From Myxococcota bacterium (lineage in GTDB: Bacteria > Myxococcota_A > Bradymonadia > UBA7976 > UBA1532): a DNA stretch of 64,000 bases. Position numbers and translations under genes: made by a program. Location of the stretch: positions 124,001 to 188,000 of the forward strand of contig JAKLJY010000001.1 in the NCBI GenBank assembly GCA_023150895.1. The letters run 5' to 3'. The notes below the pieces were generated by a model that saw only the letters and a program-made list of their open reading frames with translations, made no database searches and had not been told where the DNA came from. The first letter of the stretch is position 1, and every line of letters starts with the position of its first letter. Shown here piece by piece: positions 1 to 8,904 of this stretch.

Positions 1-498
1 GACGCCGGCGGCAATCCACGGCCACGGGCCCGGCCCGCGCTCGATGGTCTCGACCTCGACGGGTTCCTCCGTCGGGGCGGCCGCGGGGGCCTGCGCCACG
101 GGCTCCGCACCGAGTTGCCGAACCTTGTGAATCACCGCCGTCTCGTCCGCGGGTTGCGTGGCGAGGTAGGCCCGGTACCATTCGACGGCCCCCGGGATGT
201 CGCCCATTCGCTCCCGGCTTCGTGCGACGTTGAAGAGCATGTCACGGTGGCGGGTCAGGGCGTGGGCCTTCTGAAACGCCTGGGCCGCCGCTTCGAATCG
301 ACCCGCCCGGTAGTGGCCGAGGCCATCGAAGAACACCGCTTCCGCCTCATCGAGCGTCTTCTGATCCAGGGCGCCGATCTCTCGGATGTCGGTCAGTTCG
401 GCGACGTTCGTCGGTCCCGTCGCAGCCGGGGCGGCCATCGCGCCGCTGGAGAAGCACGTGAGCGTGCAGAGGCCGATCAGAAGACGAGTGCGCTTCAT
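1..498 (-). CDS. Secreted TPR protein, C-terminus cut by window edge
   Basis: Last gene of the kinase-led operon in this window; at least 166 codons are present and the 3' end lies outside. The ATG at 498 shares the bases ATGA with the stop of the preceding gene, which suggests coupled translation. The first ~22 residues form a Sec signal peptide ending in GAMA. Residues about 50-120 make TPR-like helix pairs (HYRAGRFEAAAQAFQKA, then ARSRERMGDIPGAVEWYRAYL). An Ala/Pro/Glu-rich linker follows, and a hydrophobic stretch (WPWIAAGV) begins exactly at the edge, probably a C-terminal membrane helix as in the gene at 6183-6977. Its role is unknown; by architecture it is an envelope-anchored TPR scaffold. 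Confidence 0.8.
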   Translation of the reverse strand, partial: MKRTRLLIGLCTLTCFSSGAMAAPAATGPTNVAELTDIREIGALDQKTLDEAEAVFFDGLGHYRAGRFEAAAQAFQKAHALTRHRDMLFNVARSRERMGDIPGAVEWYRAYLATQPADETAVIHKVRQLGAEPVAQAPAAAPTEEPVEVETIERGPGPWPWIAAGV

Positions 499-3400
499 TC
501 GCAGGACTCCAGAACACCGCACGTCGCGCCGGCTTGCCCGGACCGCCGGCAGCAGCCGACGAGGGCAGACACACCGTCTGCACCCGATGCAGCCGCCTCG
601 CCGCAGGTCTCACGCTGACCTCCGCCCCCGCCGACCCCGGGGCTGCCCGGGATGAGCGCCAACGCGAGGTCCTCGGGAACGATCGGGTTGCCTTCGCCAT
701 CCAGGATGATCACCGTCGATTCCGCGACCGTGTAGAGCTGCATGCTGACGGGGTCGCGCCCCGGGGGCGCCACCCGGAAGACCGGGAACGACGGACCGCC
801 CGCACCGCCACCGGCGTGACCGCCGCAACCGCCCTTGCCGCCGTTCCCGCCATCGCCGCCCGTACCACACGTTGCACAATCGGCGGCGCGCAGGCCCTTC
901 TGTCCAAAGGCGGCGCCGGCTTCACCTTCGGCGCCGCTCCCGCCGACCCCGCCGTCGCCGCCGGTGGCGCTCCGGATCACGCTGTTGATGAGTGTGACGT
1001 GCCCACCGACGATGAAGAGGCCGAACGATCCGCCGCCCCCGTACGCCCCGTCGCCCCCCTGGCCGCCGCAACCGCCCGCGCCGCCGCCACCGCCACCGCC
1101 CCCTTTGGTCGCGGGCAGGCCGGCCCCCCGACCGCCGCCACCGCCGCCCCCGCCACCGCCCCCCGGCGAACCGTTGCCGGCCGCCTGGGACTGTCGCGGC
1201 TGCCAGACGAGCGGGATCGTGACGCCATTGGAGACGAGATCGAGCACCATGCCCTCGGCGTTGGCAGGTCCCGAGTTGTCGCCGTTCTCACCCGGGACAC
1301 CGGCGCTCCCGTTCCCACCGGGCTGTCCATCCGGGCCGGCCGGCCCGCCGATCCCGTCCGGAGCGGCTGCGGACACGCCGTCACCGCCTGCCGTCGACGT
1401 TCCGTTGCCCGCGGCGGAGCCTGCGCCGTTGCCACCGTCTCCGCCCTCGGTACCGACCGGGCATCCCGGATTCTGACCGCCGGCCCCCCCGACGCCCGGT
1501 TGATTGACCGCGTCGGCATTGGCGCCGCGCGTACCCGGACGAGCGCTCACGGCAGAGCTGCCGTTTCCGCCGTCACGGCCTGCGGCGCCCTGCCCGGCGC
1601 GGACCTCGACTTCACGAAGCGTCAGGTGGGAGCCCCCGTTGATGACGTGAACGCCGATCGAACTCTGCGACGGGTCCGCCGCGTTGGCGGCGGCCACGAC
1701 CACGTTGTCGAGGAGCGTCGCCCGATTGAGGTCCCGATACCGGAGCACGATCGACGGCCCCGTGATGCGGGTCTCGTTCTCCTCACGCGGGGCACGACTC
1801 CAGGCGCGGGTCGCGATGTTGTACCGATACCCACCGTGAATCCTCACCCCCGCCGGGACCACGAGGGTCGCCGGCAGATCGTAAACGCCGGCGTCGAGCA
1901 AGATCGGACGATTGAGCTGGTTCGCCGCGACCCCGACCGCCGCAGTGAGCGTGCGATAGGGATTGTCGATGCTTCCGGTTCCCGGCGGGTCTTCGTTGGG
2001 GTCATGACCCTCGACGGCGGAAACGAAGATGGCGATGTCCTGATCGCCATCGACGTTGTCGCAGTTGGAGTCGATGAAGTCGGGATCCGGCTCGTCCGGC
2101 TCGCCCCGGTTGCACTCGCAGCCGTTCTCCGTCACCCGGTCGTGATTCTCGAAGTCACCGGTACACGTGTCGATCTCGCAGGCCCCGTCGACACAGACCG
2201 AGACGGCGTTCGCGAGCGCGCATCGATTCCCGCAAACGCCACAGTTCTGGGCGTCGGTCTGGGTGTCGAAGTCCTCATCGGCCTCGCCGTCACAGTCGTT
2301 GTCGAGATTGTCACAGACTTCCGGAACACTGGCACCGGCCACCGCACCGCAGACCACGGTATCGCGCGTGTCCGGCTTGCAGATCCGCTGGCCGCTGCGC
2401 TCGCAGAGCCCGATACCCACCATGCACGGTTCGCCGATGGCCTCATAGCCGTTGTCGGCGTTGCCGTCGCAGTCGCTGTCGATGTCGTCACCGCAGAGTT
2501 CGGCGCTGCCCGCGCCGCCCGCGATCGGCTGCCCTTGAGCATCCTCGCAGCGGGTGACCTGGACGTTGGCCGGATCGCATTGCAGGGTGCCGGTCACCGC
2601 GCAGGCGCCGGTGCCCCCCCCACACTCCTGTCCGATGGGGAAGGTCTCGTCGACCTCCCCGTTGCAGTCGTTGTCCCGGCCGTCACAGACCTCGGCGCCC
2701 GGCGAACCCGGCATGGCGCTGCACATCGTCGACGTCCCGTCCGCCGTGCACACGCTGGCCCCGGGACGAAGGCACTCGCCGACGCCCGCGGTGCAGTCGG
2801 CGCCGACGTCGAAGTCTTCATCGGCCTCGCCGTCACAGTCGTTGTCGAGCCCGTCGCAGATGTCGGCGAGCGTCCCGGGCTCGGTCACCGGCGCGCCGGA
2901 CTCCGGATCCAGGCAGGGACCCCAGACGCCCCGGGTCTTGCCTGCGTCGACCTGGCACTGCTTGATGCCCGGTTTGCACTCTCCGCGATCGGGCCCGCAG
3001 GCCCGGGTCTCGCCCTCACCTGCGCCGTCGAGACCGCAGCATTCGAGGTCCTGGCCGTCGTCCTCGTCGCCGTCGCAGTCGTTGTCGAGGCCGTCGCAGA
3101 CTTCGACGCTCGGCTGGCCGGGCGTGGCATTGCAGGCGACGCCCCCGCCCTGGCATACGAATCGTCCCTGCCGCTGGCAGACGCCGTCGCCGACCGTGCA
3201 GACGTCGCCGACACGATTGCCGTCCGCGTCCTGGATGTTCTCGTCCTTCTCGCCGTCGCAGTCGTTGTCCTGACCATCGCAGGTCTCGAGCGTCCCCTCG
3301 ATGCCCTCCTGCCAGGCCGTGTTGCACGCACCGTCCTTGCCCTTGAAGTCGAGCGTGCCACCCTCGGAGAAATTGACGTCCGGCTGTTGGAGCTTGAACA

Positions 3401-3890
3401 GGCAGAACTGCTCGGCGCGACAGTTGGTCTCGCCGGCCCCGTCCGTCGCGGGCGGGATGGAGTTCGCCCCCCCGCACAGATCGGCGGTCGCGCCCTCCGC
3501 CAGGAACAGCAGCTCCGCCCGAATCTTGTGTCCGACCGGCAGGTCGAGTTCGGCCGAGGCAGGATCGCTCGGGGCGATCTTCCCTTCGAACCACCGCAAT
3601 GGAACGTAATACGGGGGCGTTTCGGGGGCCTGAACGTCGACGATGATCAGGCAGGCGTTGACCGGGAGATCGGGGACCTTCTCGGTCAGCGTTTCCCGGC
3701 ACGTCGACTTCACGTTCCCGCCGGTGGCGACGACGTTGCCGCTCGCATCCCCGAGGCAGGCCTTGAGATTGAAGTTCAGATCGACGAGCGAGACCTTCGT
3801 CTTGGTCTCTGCGCACCCGGACGCGGCCCAAGCGGCCAGCGAGAGGAGCGTGAGGGAGGCGAAGGGGCTCTGAAAGATGGCGCCGCGCAT
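495..3890 (-). CDS. MXYO/MopE-repeat, beta-helix and glycine-rich surface lipoprotein
   Basis: 1,131 residues. I chose the ATG at 3890 because it directly opens a lipoprotein signal peptide (lipobox ASGC, Cys26) and lies 5 bases after the upstream stop; an ATG at 3926 would overlap the previous gene and weaken the signal. In order: a ~170-residue N-terminal domain; six copies of a Cys-Asp motif of the type CDGxDNDCDGExDE (roughly residues 200-580), seen in MopE-like proteins; a segment with SIDNPYRTLTAAV typical of right-handed beta-helix (DUF1565-like) proteins; and about 300 residues dominated by GGDGGNGG-type runs, ending in a Cys-containing tail. The Asp-rich motifs look able to bind calcium. 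Expected to sit on the outer surface; ligand unknown. Confidence 0.85.
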   Translation of the reverse strand: MRGAIFQSPFASLTLLSLAAWAASGCAETKTKVSLVDLNFNLKACLGDASGNVVATGGNVKSTCRETLTEKVPDLPVNACLIIVDVQAPETPPYYVPLRWFEGKIAPSDPASAELDLPVGHKIRAELLFLAEGATADLCGGANSIPPATDGAGETNCRAEQFCLFKLQQPDVNFSEGGTLDFKGKDGACNTAWQEGIEGTLETCDGQDNDCDGEKDENIQDADGNRVGDVCTVGDGVCQRQGRFVCQGGGVACNATPGQPSVEVCDGLDNDCDGDEDDGQDLECCGLDGAGEGETRACGPDRGECKPGIKQCQVDAGKTRGVWGPCLDPESGAPVTEPGTLADICDGLDNDCDGEADEDFDVGADCTAGVGECLRPGASVCTADGTSTMCSAMPGSPGAEVCDGRDNDCNGEVDETFPIGQECGGGTGACAVTGTLQCDPANVQVTRCEDAQGQPIAGGAGSAELCGDDIDSDCDGNADNGYEAIGEPCMVGIGLCERSGQRICKPDTRDTVVCGAVAGASVPEVCDNLDNDCDGEADEDFDTQTDAQNCGVCGNRCALANAVSVCVDGACEIDTCTGDFENHDRVTENGCECNRGEPDEPDPDFIDSNCDNVDGDQDIAIFVSAVEGHDPNEDPPGTGSIDNPYRTLTAAVGVAANQLNRPILLDAGVYDLPATLVVPAGVRIHGGYRYNIATRAWSRAPREENETRITGPSIVLRYRDLNRATLLDNVVVAAANAADPSQSSIGVHVINGGSHLTLREVEVRAGQGAAGRDGGNGSSAVSARPGTRGANADAVNQPGVGGAGGQNPGCPVGTEGGDGGNGAGSAAGNGTSTAGGDGVSAAAPDGIGGPAGPDGQPGGNGSAGVPGENGDNSGPANAEGMVLDLVSNGVTIPLVWQPRQSQAAGNGSPGGGGGGGGGGGRGAGLPATKGGGGGGGGAGGCGGQGGDGAYGGGGSFGLFIVGGHVTLINSVIRSATGGDGGVGGSGAEGEAGAAFGQKGLRAADCATCGTGGDGGNGGKGGCGGHAGGGAGGPSFPVFRVAPPGRDPVSMQLYTVAESTVIILDGEGNPIVPEDLALALIPGSPGVGGGGGQRETCGEAAASGADGVSALVGCCRRSGQAGATCGVLESCE
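2260..3300 (-). repeat. Six-copy Cys-Asp (MXYO) motif repeat at DNA and protein level
   Basis: Six degenerate copies of the Cys-Asp motif lie inside the surface lipoprotein gene. Two of them are identical over 32 bases (2275-2306 and 2818-2849), which points to recent duplication or gene conversion within the gene. Confidence 0.75.
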
Positions 3891-3895
3891 GAGAC

Positions 3896-5050
3896 TCACT
3901 CGACCTTGAAAAGCGTGGGCGCCCATCGATCGACGACGGGCTGAGCGTCGGCCGGCTTGAGGGCCTGCCCGAAGCGGGCCTGCCAGAACTGCTCGAGGGC
4001 CGCGCGATGGGCATCGGCGCCAGCCATGAGGGGGTAGGCGTCCTGCTCGATGGCGCTGTCCCGGTAGGTGATGAGTGTGAGCTGCACTTGCCCCGGGGCC
4101 GCGCCGGGCTCGAGGTATCCCGCCACGAGGATCCGGACGCCGAACCGCTCGGCCGCATCGAACATCACCTCGGTCAGGTAGTCTTCACTCGACGCATCCG
4201 GCCCGGAGAAGACGACATCCGCCAGGGGCTCGTACTCCTCCTTGCGGTTCTTCGCGTCGGCGAGCTTGGCGCGAATCGACTCGCTGGCGCCGTTCTTGAG
4301 GTTGACCAACGTGCCCCAGCGAGCGAACCCGGCCTTGCGGACTTCGACGAGGTGCGGGCCGGCCGGGAGAAATGGATCGACATACGCAACGTCTCGTCCG
4401 ACGACGCCGGCCGGCCGATCGTCGACGTAGACGTGGGCACCATCGACCTCCGCCGTCACCTTGAGCTCGGCCGTCCCGGCGATACTCGTCGAGCCGCACT
4501 TGTCGGCGAGCGGCTCGAACTGCTCGATGGGGCCCGCGCTCCCCGCGAGGTTCCGGGTCAGCGCGACGTACGCGCAATAGGCCTCGCGGGCGGGGCCGTC
4601 CTGGCCCCCTGCGAGGCGCGCGAGGTAGTAGTAGAAGAAGATGCCACGCAGCAGGCCGTGGTCCGTCGCGTAGGGAATGCCCTTGTTGTAGAAGCGCTCC
4701 GCTCGAAAGAGCTGTTCCTGCGCTTCATCCGCATCGCCCTTCTCGAGCGCGCGCTGCGCATCGTTGAAGTGGCGGCGCGCGGTCTCGAGGTCCGCCTTGC
4801 TCAGACGCCCGACGTCGTACCGGAACTCGATGGACTTCGACCGCGGCACCGCCGGCTTCTGCAGGTGCGTGTGGTCGAACATGTTGCGGAGGTCCCGCTC
4901 GATGCGCGCCGCGGTCACGGCGTCCGTGCCTCGGCGAGCGAACACGAGCGCCGTCGCGGCGTCCTCGGCGGCGGACGCGACCCCGCCGAGTGCGCCGACG
5001 AGCGCCAAGGCGCCGAGCCACGTCAGGAATCGGACCGGGCGGCGTGTCAC
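3896..5050 (-). CDS. PEGA-domain exported protein
   Basis: 384 residues from the GTG at 5050, which overlaps the previous stop as GTGA and opens a good signal peptide (LGALALVGALGGVASA). The N-terminal half is helical and TPR-like (ARRHFNDAQRALEKGDADEA). Around residues 205-260 there is a PEGA-type beta domain (GAHVYVDDRPAGVV, then PAGPHLVEVRKAGF). The C-terminal ~120 residues contain VRILVAGYLEPG, a fold I cannot name. PEGA domains also occur at the end of the kinase that heads this operon, so both may engage the same envelope partner; that is inference. Function unknown. Confidence 0.8.
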   Translation of the reverse strand: MTRRPVRFLTWLGALALVGALGGVASAAEDAATALVFARRGTDAVTAARIERDLRNMFDHTHLQKPAVPRSKSIEFRYDVGRLSKADLETARRHFNDAQRALEKGDADEAQEQLFRAERFYNKGIPYATDHGLLRGIFFYYYLARLAGGQDGPAREAYCAYVALTRNLAGSAGPIEQFEPLADKCGSTSIAGTAELKVTAEVDGAHVYVDDRPAGVVGRDVAYVDPFLPAGPHLVEVRKAGFARWGTLVNLKNGASESIRAKLADAKNRKEEYEPLADVVFSGPDASSEDYLTEVMFDAAERFGVRILVAGYLEPGAAPGQVQLTLITYRDSAIEQDAYPLMAGADAHRAALEQFWQARFGQALKPADAQPVVDRWAPTLFKVE

Positions 5051-6186
5051 GGGGCGTCCGCCTTGAGGTCCGCGAGGGTGAGCGTGACGAGGAAGAGGCG
5101 TTCCCACGTCTTCTCCGTCGAGCCCTTCTGCCCGAGTGCCTTGAAGGCGAGCATGATGCGGTCACCCTTGCCGAACGCGCTCACGTCGCCATTGAGCTGC
5201 GTCCCGGTGTCGATCGTGCCGTGCGCCGAGCCGTCCGCCCGCACCCACTTGACGGGGTTGTCCGTCTTGAAATCCTGCTGAACGAAGAACACCGCCGACG
5301 AGTCGGGTGCCCATGCGGGGCCGGTTGCTTCGTCGACGACGACGTTGCTCGCGAGCTTCTTCGCGTTCTGCCCCGACGCGTCGACCACCCAGAGGTCGAA
5401 GACCTTGTCGGAGCGAGTGTCCTTGTTGGCATAGAAGGCGATCAGGCGGCCGTCGGGAGACCAGCTCGGGCGGATCTCGTCGCCCGGCCATTCGGTCACC
5501 ATCCGCAGGGTCTCCTGCGGTTTGCCGGTGTCCTGGATCACGCCGATGTCCTGACCCTTGCTGCCACTCTGGGCGCGCGTGAACATCAGCGTTCGGCCGG
5601 TCGGTGCGAACTTCGGGTGGAACTCGGTCGCCGTCGGCCAGAACGTCAGCCGGATCGGGTTCGCTTCGCCCTGCAGGTCAATCGCGTAGATGTCGCCCGA
5701 GTCTTTCTGCTGGGACGCATACGCGATGTAGCGGCCGTCCTTGGACCAGGACGGCTGGCCGTCGTTCCCCGGATTCTTGGTCAGCCAGTCGCCATCGGCG
5801 AAGAGGTCGAAGTTCTTGTTGGCGCCGCGGCTCGAGAACACGTAGGGCCGGCTCAGCAGCTTCATGTTCGGCGCCCACTCGAATTCGACGACCGGCGGCT
5901 TTCGACCGCCGAGCAGGTCGGCGGCCTGCGCGCGACCGGCCGAGACCTCCGTCGCGTCGCCATCGCGCCGACCATCCGCGGTCAACCGCAGAATCCAGGT
6001 CTCCCGGGTGTCTTTGCTGGGGTCGTAGACCTCGTAGGCGATCTGGCTCCCGTCCGGCGCCCAGCGCGGCGCCTGGCAGTGCGCGGAGGGGCGGTCGGCG
6101 ATCTGCTTGGGCGTGCTGACCTCGGCCGTTGCCGCCATCGGCGCGAGCACGAGCGAGCTGATGAAAAGCGTCTGAGACTTCGTCAC
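5047..6186 (-). CDS. PD40/TolB-like beta-propeller periplasmic protein
   Basis: 379 residues from a GTG at 6186 that overlaps the upstream stop as GTGA. A signal peptide (LVLAPMAATA) is followed by at least five PD40 blades of the form P-x-W-x-P-D-G-x-x-I-A (WAPDGSQIAYE, WSKDGRYIAYAS, FAPTGRTLMFT, WSPDGRLIAFY, WAPDSSAVFFV). This is the TolB-type propeller half without TolB's N-terminal domain. Such propellers bind proteins or peptides; here it sits between two TPR/PEGA proteins and behind a peptide importer. It is not the Tol-Pal TolB, since no tol genes are nearby. Confidence 0.85.
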   Translation of the reverse strand: MTKSQTLFISSLVLAPMAATAEVSTPKQIADRPSAHCQAPRWAPDGSQIAYEVYDPSKDTRETWILRLTADGRRDGDATEVSAGRAQAADLLGGRKPPVVEFEWAPNMKLLSRPYVFSSRGANKNFDLFADGDWLTKNPGNDGQPSWSKDGRYIAYASQQKDSGDIYAIDLQGEANPIRLTFWPTATEFHPKFAPTGRTLMFTRAQSGSKGQDIGVIQDTGKPQETLRMVTEWPGDEIRPSWSPDGRLIAFYANKDTRSDKVFDLWVVDASGQNAKKLASNVVVDEATGPAWAPDSSAVFFVQQDFKTDNPVKWVRADGSAHGTIDTGTQLNGDVSAFGKGDRIMLAFKALGQKGSTEKTWERLFLVTLTLADLKADAP

Positions 6187-6977
6187 GGGCGTTCCCTCGC
6201 GGCCTGAAGGACGACACTGGCGCGCTGATCGACCTTCGTCTGGTCGTCTTCGGCCAACAGGAAAAAGGCGGCGACACCCGCCGCGATCGCCACACCTCCG
6301 GCGATCCCGGCGTACAGCCAGACGTTGCTCCCTCCTTCGCTCTCCCGCTTGACCACCTGGAGGAAGAGCTCCACGGTGGGCTGGGGCTCACCCTGGGTGA
6401 GCGCGAAGGGCACGTTGTTGGCGGTGTAGTCTCCATACGGAAGATAAATGGTCGTGGGGACCTGGACATCGGTCGACCGGAAGCGCTCCCGGATGGAGAG
6501 GAAGGTCTGCTTCTTCTCCTTGTTGATGATGCCGGTCTTGGCTTCCAGAAAGACGCGACCCTCGGTGTTGGTCTCGCCAGTGGCCGCCTTGATGGTGACG
6601 CCGCCGTAAAGGCCCTGCATCTCCTGCTGCCACTCCTCGACCATCTTCTGCTTGCGGGCCTCCTCGCCAGCGAGCGCCTTGGCCTTGTCGGCCATCGCGA
6701 ACGCCGTCTCGAGAATCAGCAGCTTGTAGGCGGCACGGCCCCGGTAATAGACGGTCGTGAAGTCCGTGTCCCCGCCCTTCATCTTGTAGGCGCGGTCGAG
6801 CTGGCTCTTCGCCTGCGGAAAGCGATCCTTCTTGAAGTACAGGATCCCCTGCTCGCGGACTTCCTCGAAGCTCGAGGCCGCCGGGGCCTCCTCGGTGGCC
6901 TCCTGCGCCCGGACGGACTGCGCGGGCGCGAAAGCGCCGCCCACGCTCACCACGGTCGCCAGGTACAAACCTCTCAT
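6183..6977 (-). CDS. TPR-like exported protein with C-terminal membrane anchor
   Basis: 264 residues from the ATG at 6977, which overlaps the ATPase stop as ATGA and opens a signal peptide ending SVRA-QE. The helical N-terminal part reads like TPRs (EQGILYFKKDRFPQAKSQL). A beta-rich middle (residues ~120-215) is followed by a single hydrophobic helix near residues 228-248 (GIAGGVAIAAGVAAFFLL) and a short charged tail, so the protein is probably held in the inner membrane with its bulk in the periplasm. No family recognised; its tight coupling to the importer suggests a joint role. Confidence 0.75.
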   Translation of the reverse strand: MRGLYLATVVSVGGAFAPAQSVRAQEATEEAPAASSFEEVREQGILYFKKDRFPQAKSQLDRAYKMKGGDTDFTTVYYRGRAAYKLLILETAFAMADKAKALAGEEARKQKMVEEWQQEMQGLYGGVTIKAATGETNTEGRVFLEAKTGIINKEKKQTFLSIRERFRSTDVQVPTTIYLPYGDYTANNVPFALTQGEPQPTVELFLQVVKRESEGGSNVWLYAGIAGGVAIAAGVAAFFLLAEDDQTKVDQRASVVLQAARERP

Positions 6978-8002
6978 CCGGTGGCCTCCTTCGCCTCGGC
7001 GGCGAAACACGCGACCCAATGCGACGGTCCCAGGGGAACCGGACGCGGTCGCTCATTCGAACAACGGCTCAGAATGCCCAATCGTGCGCCGAGTTGGCAA
7101 TCGGCGGCGTGCACACAGCCGGCGGGCGACGAACCGCCGCGGTCAGCCGGATCGAAGGGTCGAGCGCCGGCGGCCGCGGCGTCCGGTGCCGTCGAGTGCC
7201 GCCCCTCTTCGAGAAGATCGGCCGCCCGCATCAACTTGTGCGTATACGGATGGTGAAACGGGGCCCGCCCGAGTTCGGCGGCCGGCACCTCTTCGATGAT
7301 TCGCCCCTTGAGCATGACCAGGACCCGCTCGCTGATCTTTCGGACGAGCCCCAGGTCGTGACTGATCAGGAGATACGCCAGGTCGGGGTCCTTGAGCGTC
7401 TTCAGGAGCTCCACCATCTGCTGCTTGATCGCGGCGTCGAGGCCGGACGTCGGCTCGTCGGCGACGATGAGCTTCGGGCGTGTCGCCAGGATACGCGCCA
7501 GACCGACACGACGACGCTCCCCACCCGAGAGACTCGCCGGCCGCTGCTCGGCGCGCGCGGCGAGACCGACCCGACCGAGGAGTTCGAGCGCCTGTGCCGC
7601 TCTGCCCGTCGCGTCGAGCTCGGGGCGGTGCAGCCGCAACGACTCGTCCATCATCTCGCGCACGGTCATCTTCGGGTGCAGGTTCGCGCTCTGGTTCTGA
7701 AACACCATCTGGAACTCACGCCGCATCGCCCGAAGCGCGCGGCTCGACGCCCGAAAGACGTCCTGTCCGTCGAAGCGCACGACGCCGGTGTCCAGCGTGG
7801 TCAAGCGGAGCAGAACCTTGCCGAGCGTCGTCTTGCCGCTGCCCGATTCACCGATCAGGGCGACGACCTCGCCCTTGAAGATGTCGATGTCGACACCGTC
7901 GATCGCGCGATTGATGGTCTTGCGGCGGAGCAGGCCGGCGCCACCGAAGGTCTTCATCAGACCGCGGCCCTCGACGAGGGTTCTGCGCTCGGCGACCGTC
8001 AC
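6974..8002 (-). CDS. Oligopeptide/dipeptide ABC transporter ATPase, OppF/DppF type
   Basis: 342 residues, GTG start at 8002 overlapping the previous stop as GTGA. Walker A is GESGSGKTT at residues 51-59, the Q-loop is VFQNQSANLHP, the signature LSGGERRRVGLAR and Walker B LIVADEPTSGLDA; a switch His is in LLISHDLG. The C-terminal oligo_HPY element (PFHHPYTHKLMRA) and a tail with four Cys match the OppF/DppF subfamily, whose members can carry an Fe-S cluster there. It pairs with the ATPase at 7999-8904 to drive the permeases encoded just upstream. Confidence 0.93.
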   Translation of the reverse strand: MTVAERRTLVEGRGLMKTFGGAGLLRRKTINRAIDGVDIDIFKGEVVALIGESGSGKTTLGKVLLRLTTLDTGVVRFDGQDVFRASSRALRAMRREFQMVFQNQSANLHPKMTVREMMDESLRLHRPELDATGRAAQALELLGRVGLAARAEQRPASLSGGERRRVGLARILATRPKLIVADEPTSGLDAAIKQQMVELLKTLKDPDLAYLLISHDLGLVRKISERVLVMLKGRIIEEVPAAELGRAPFHHPYTHKLMRAADLLEEGRHSTAPDAAAAGARPFDPADRGGSSPAGCVHAADCQLGARLGILSRCSNERPRPVPLGPSHWVACFAAEAKEATG

Positions 8003-8904
8003 GAGGCCACCTCACCGACCGGAAGATCTGCGGCGGCCAGCAACGTGGCCGTGTAGGGGTGCCGGCGGCCTCGACCCGCCTTCAGATCCTCGGCGGCCAC
8101 GACCTCGACGATGCGACCGTGTCGCATCACGATGATCTCGCGGGCGAGGAAGAGCACCTCACGGATATCGTGCGAGATGTACATCATCGCGCGACGCTCG
8201 GCCGCGAGCAGCTCTTGAAAGAGCTCGACGATCTCCTGACGAACCGTCGTGTCGAGGCCGGTGGTGGGCTCGTCGGCGATCAAGAGTCGGGGCTGGCGTG
8301 CAAGCGCGATCGCAATCATCGCCCGTTGGCACATCCCCCCGGAGAGTTCGTGTGCATAGCTGGCGTGGACGCGGGCAGGCTCGTGCAGCTTGACCCGGGC
8401 CAACCAGTCGAGTGAGCGGCCGCGGACCTCGAGGCGTCCCAGTGTCGGCTCCGCCAGGCGGACGGACTCATCGAGCTGCGCCCCAATCGTCATCAGCGGA
8501 TCGAGGGACTGCCGCGGGTTCTGGAAGACCGCGGTCATCACGCGGCCCCAGAGCGGTCGCCAGCGGCGCTGCACCAGCCGGTTCCATCGCCGGTCGTCCT
8601 TGCGGACCGGACCCCGGTTGGGGGTGGACACGACGGTCGGCAGGTCGGCGAGCAGCGCCTCCCGGCGATCATCGAGGACGAGGTCGATGCGACCGCCGAC
8701 GACCCCGGGTCGACCGGGTACCAGCCCGAGAACGGCGAGCGTCGACAGCGTCTTGCCACTCCCGGACTCACCGAGGATGCCGAGAACCTCGCCTTGCTGA
8801 ACGGAGAAGCTCACGCCGTCGACCACTCGACGGCGCCCGGCGCTGGTGTCGAACTCGATGACGAGATCGGAGACCTGCAGCATCGGCTCGGGCGTCGCGG
8901 TCAT
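7999..8904 (-). CDS. Oligopeptide/dipeptide ABC transporter ATPase, OppD/DppD type
   Basis: 301 residues from the ATG at 8904, which shares ATGA with the permease stop; longer upstream reading adds sequence with no similarity to an ATPase. Walker A is GESGSGKTLS, signature LSGGMCQRAMIAIAL, Walker B LLIADEPTTGLD, and HPYTATLLAAA is the peptide-transporter C-terminal element. Between Walker A and the Q-loop (VFQNPRQSLDP) there is a longer than usual, strongly basic insert (about residues 75-115, RKDDRRWNRLVQRRWRPLW). It lacks the Cys tail of its partner. Energises peptide or small-solute import. Confidence 0.92.
   Translation of the reverse strand: MTATPEPMLQVSDLVIEFDTSAGRRRVVDGVSFSVQQGEVLGILGESGSGKTLSTLAVLGLVPGRPGVVGGRIDLVLDDRREALLADLPTVVSTPNRGPVRKDDRRWNRLVQRRWRPLWGRVMTAVFQNPRQSLDPLMTIGAQLDESVRLAEPTLGRLEVRGRSLDWLARVKLHEPARVHASYAHELSGGMCQRAMIAIALARQPRLLIADEPTTGLDTTVRQEIVELFQELLAAERRAMMYISHDIREVLFLAREIIVMRHGRIVEVVAAEDLKAGRGRRHPYTATLLAAADLPVGEVAS

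Noticed and set aside
780-1560. Dense short repeats that look CRISPR-like or like a minisatellite
   Set aside because: They are in frame, spacers are irregular, and they encode the Gly-rich region of the surface lipoprotein.
495-3890. Copper-binding MopE function
   Set aside because: Only the Cys-Asp repeat type is shared; the kynurenine/His copper site of MopE cannot be identified here.
534-3944. Long plus-strand open frame (over 1,100 codons) opposite the MXYO lipoprotein gene
   Set aside because: It is the mirror of a GC-rich gene; its translation lacks domains or a signal, while the minus frame has lipobox, repeats and coupling.
5047-6186. TolB of the Tol-Pal system
   Set aside because: The TolB N-terminal domain is absent and no tolA, tolQ, tolR or pal is nearby.
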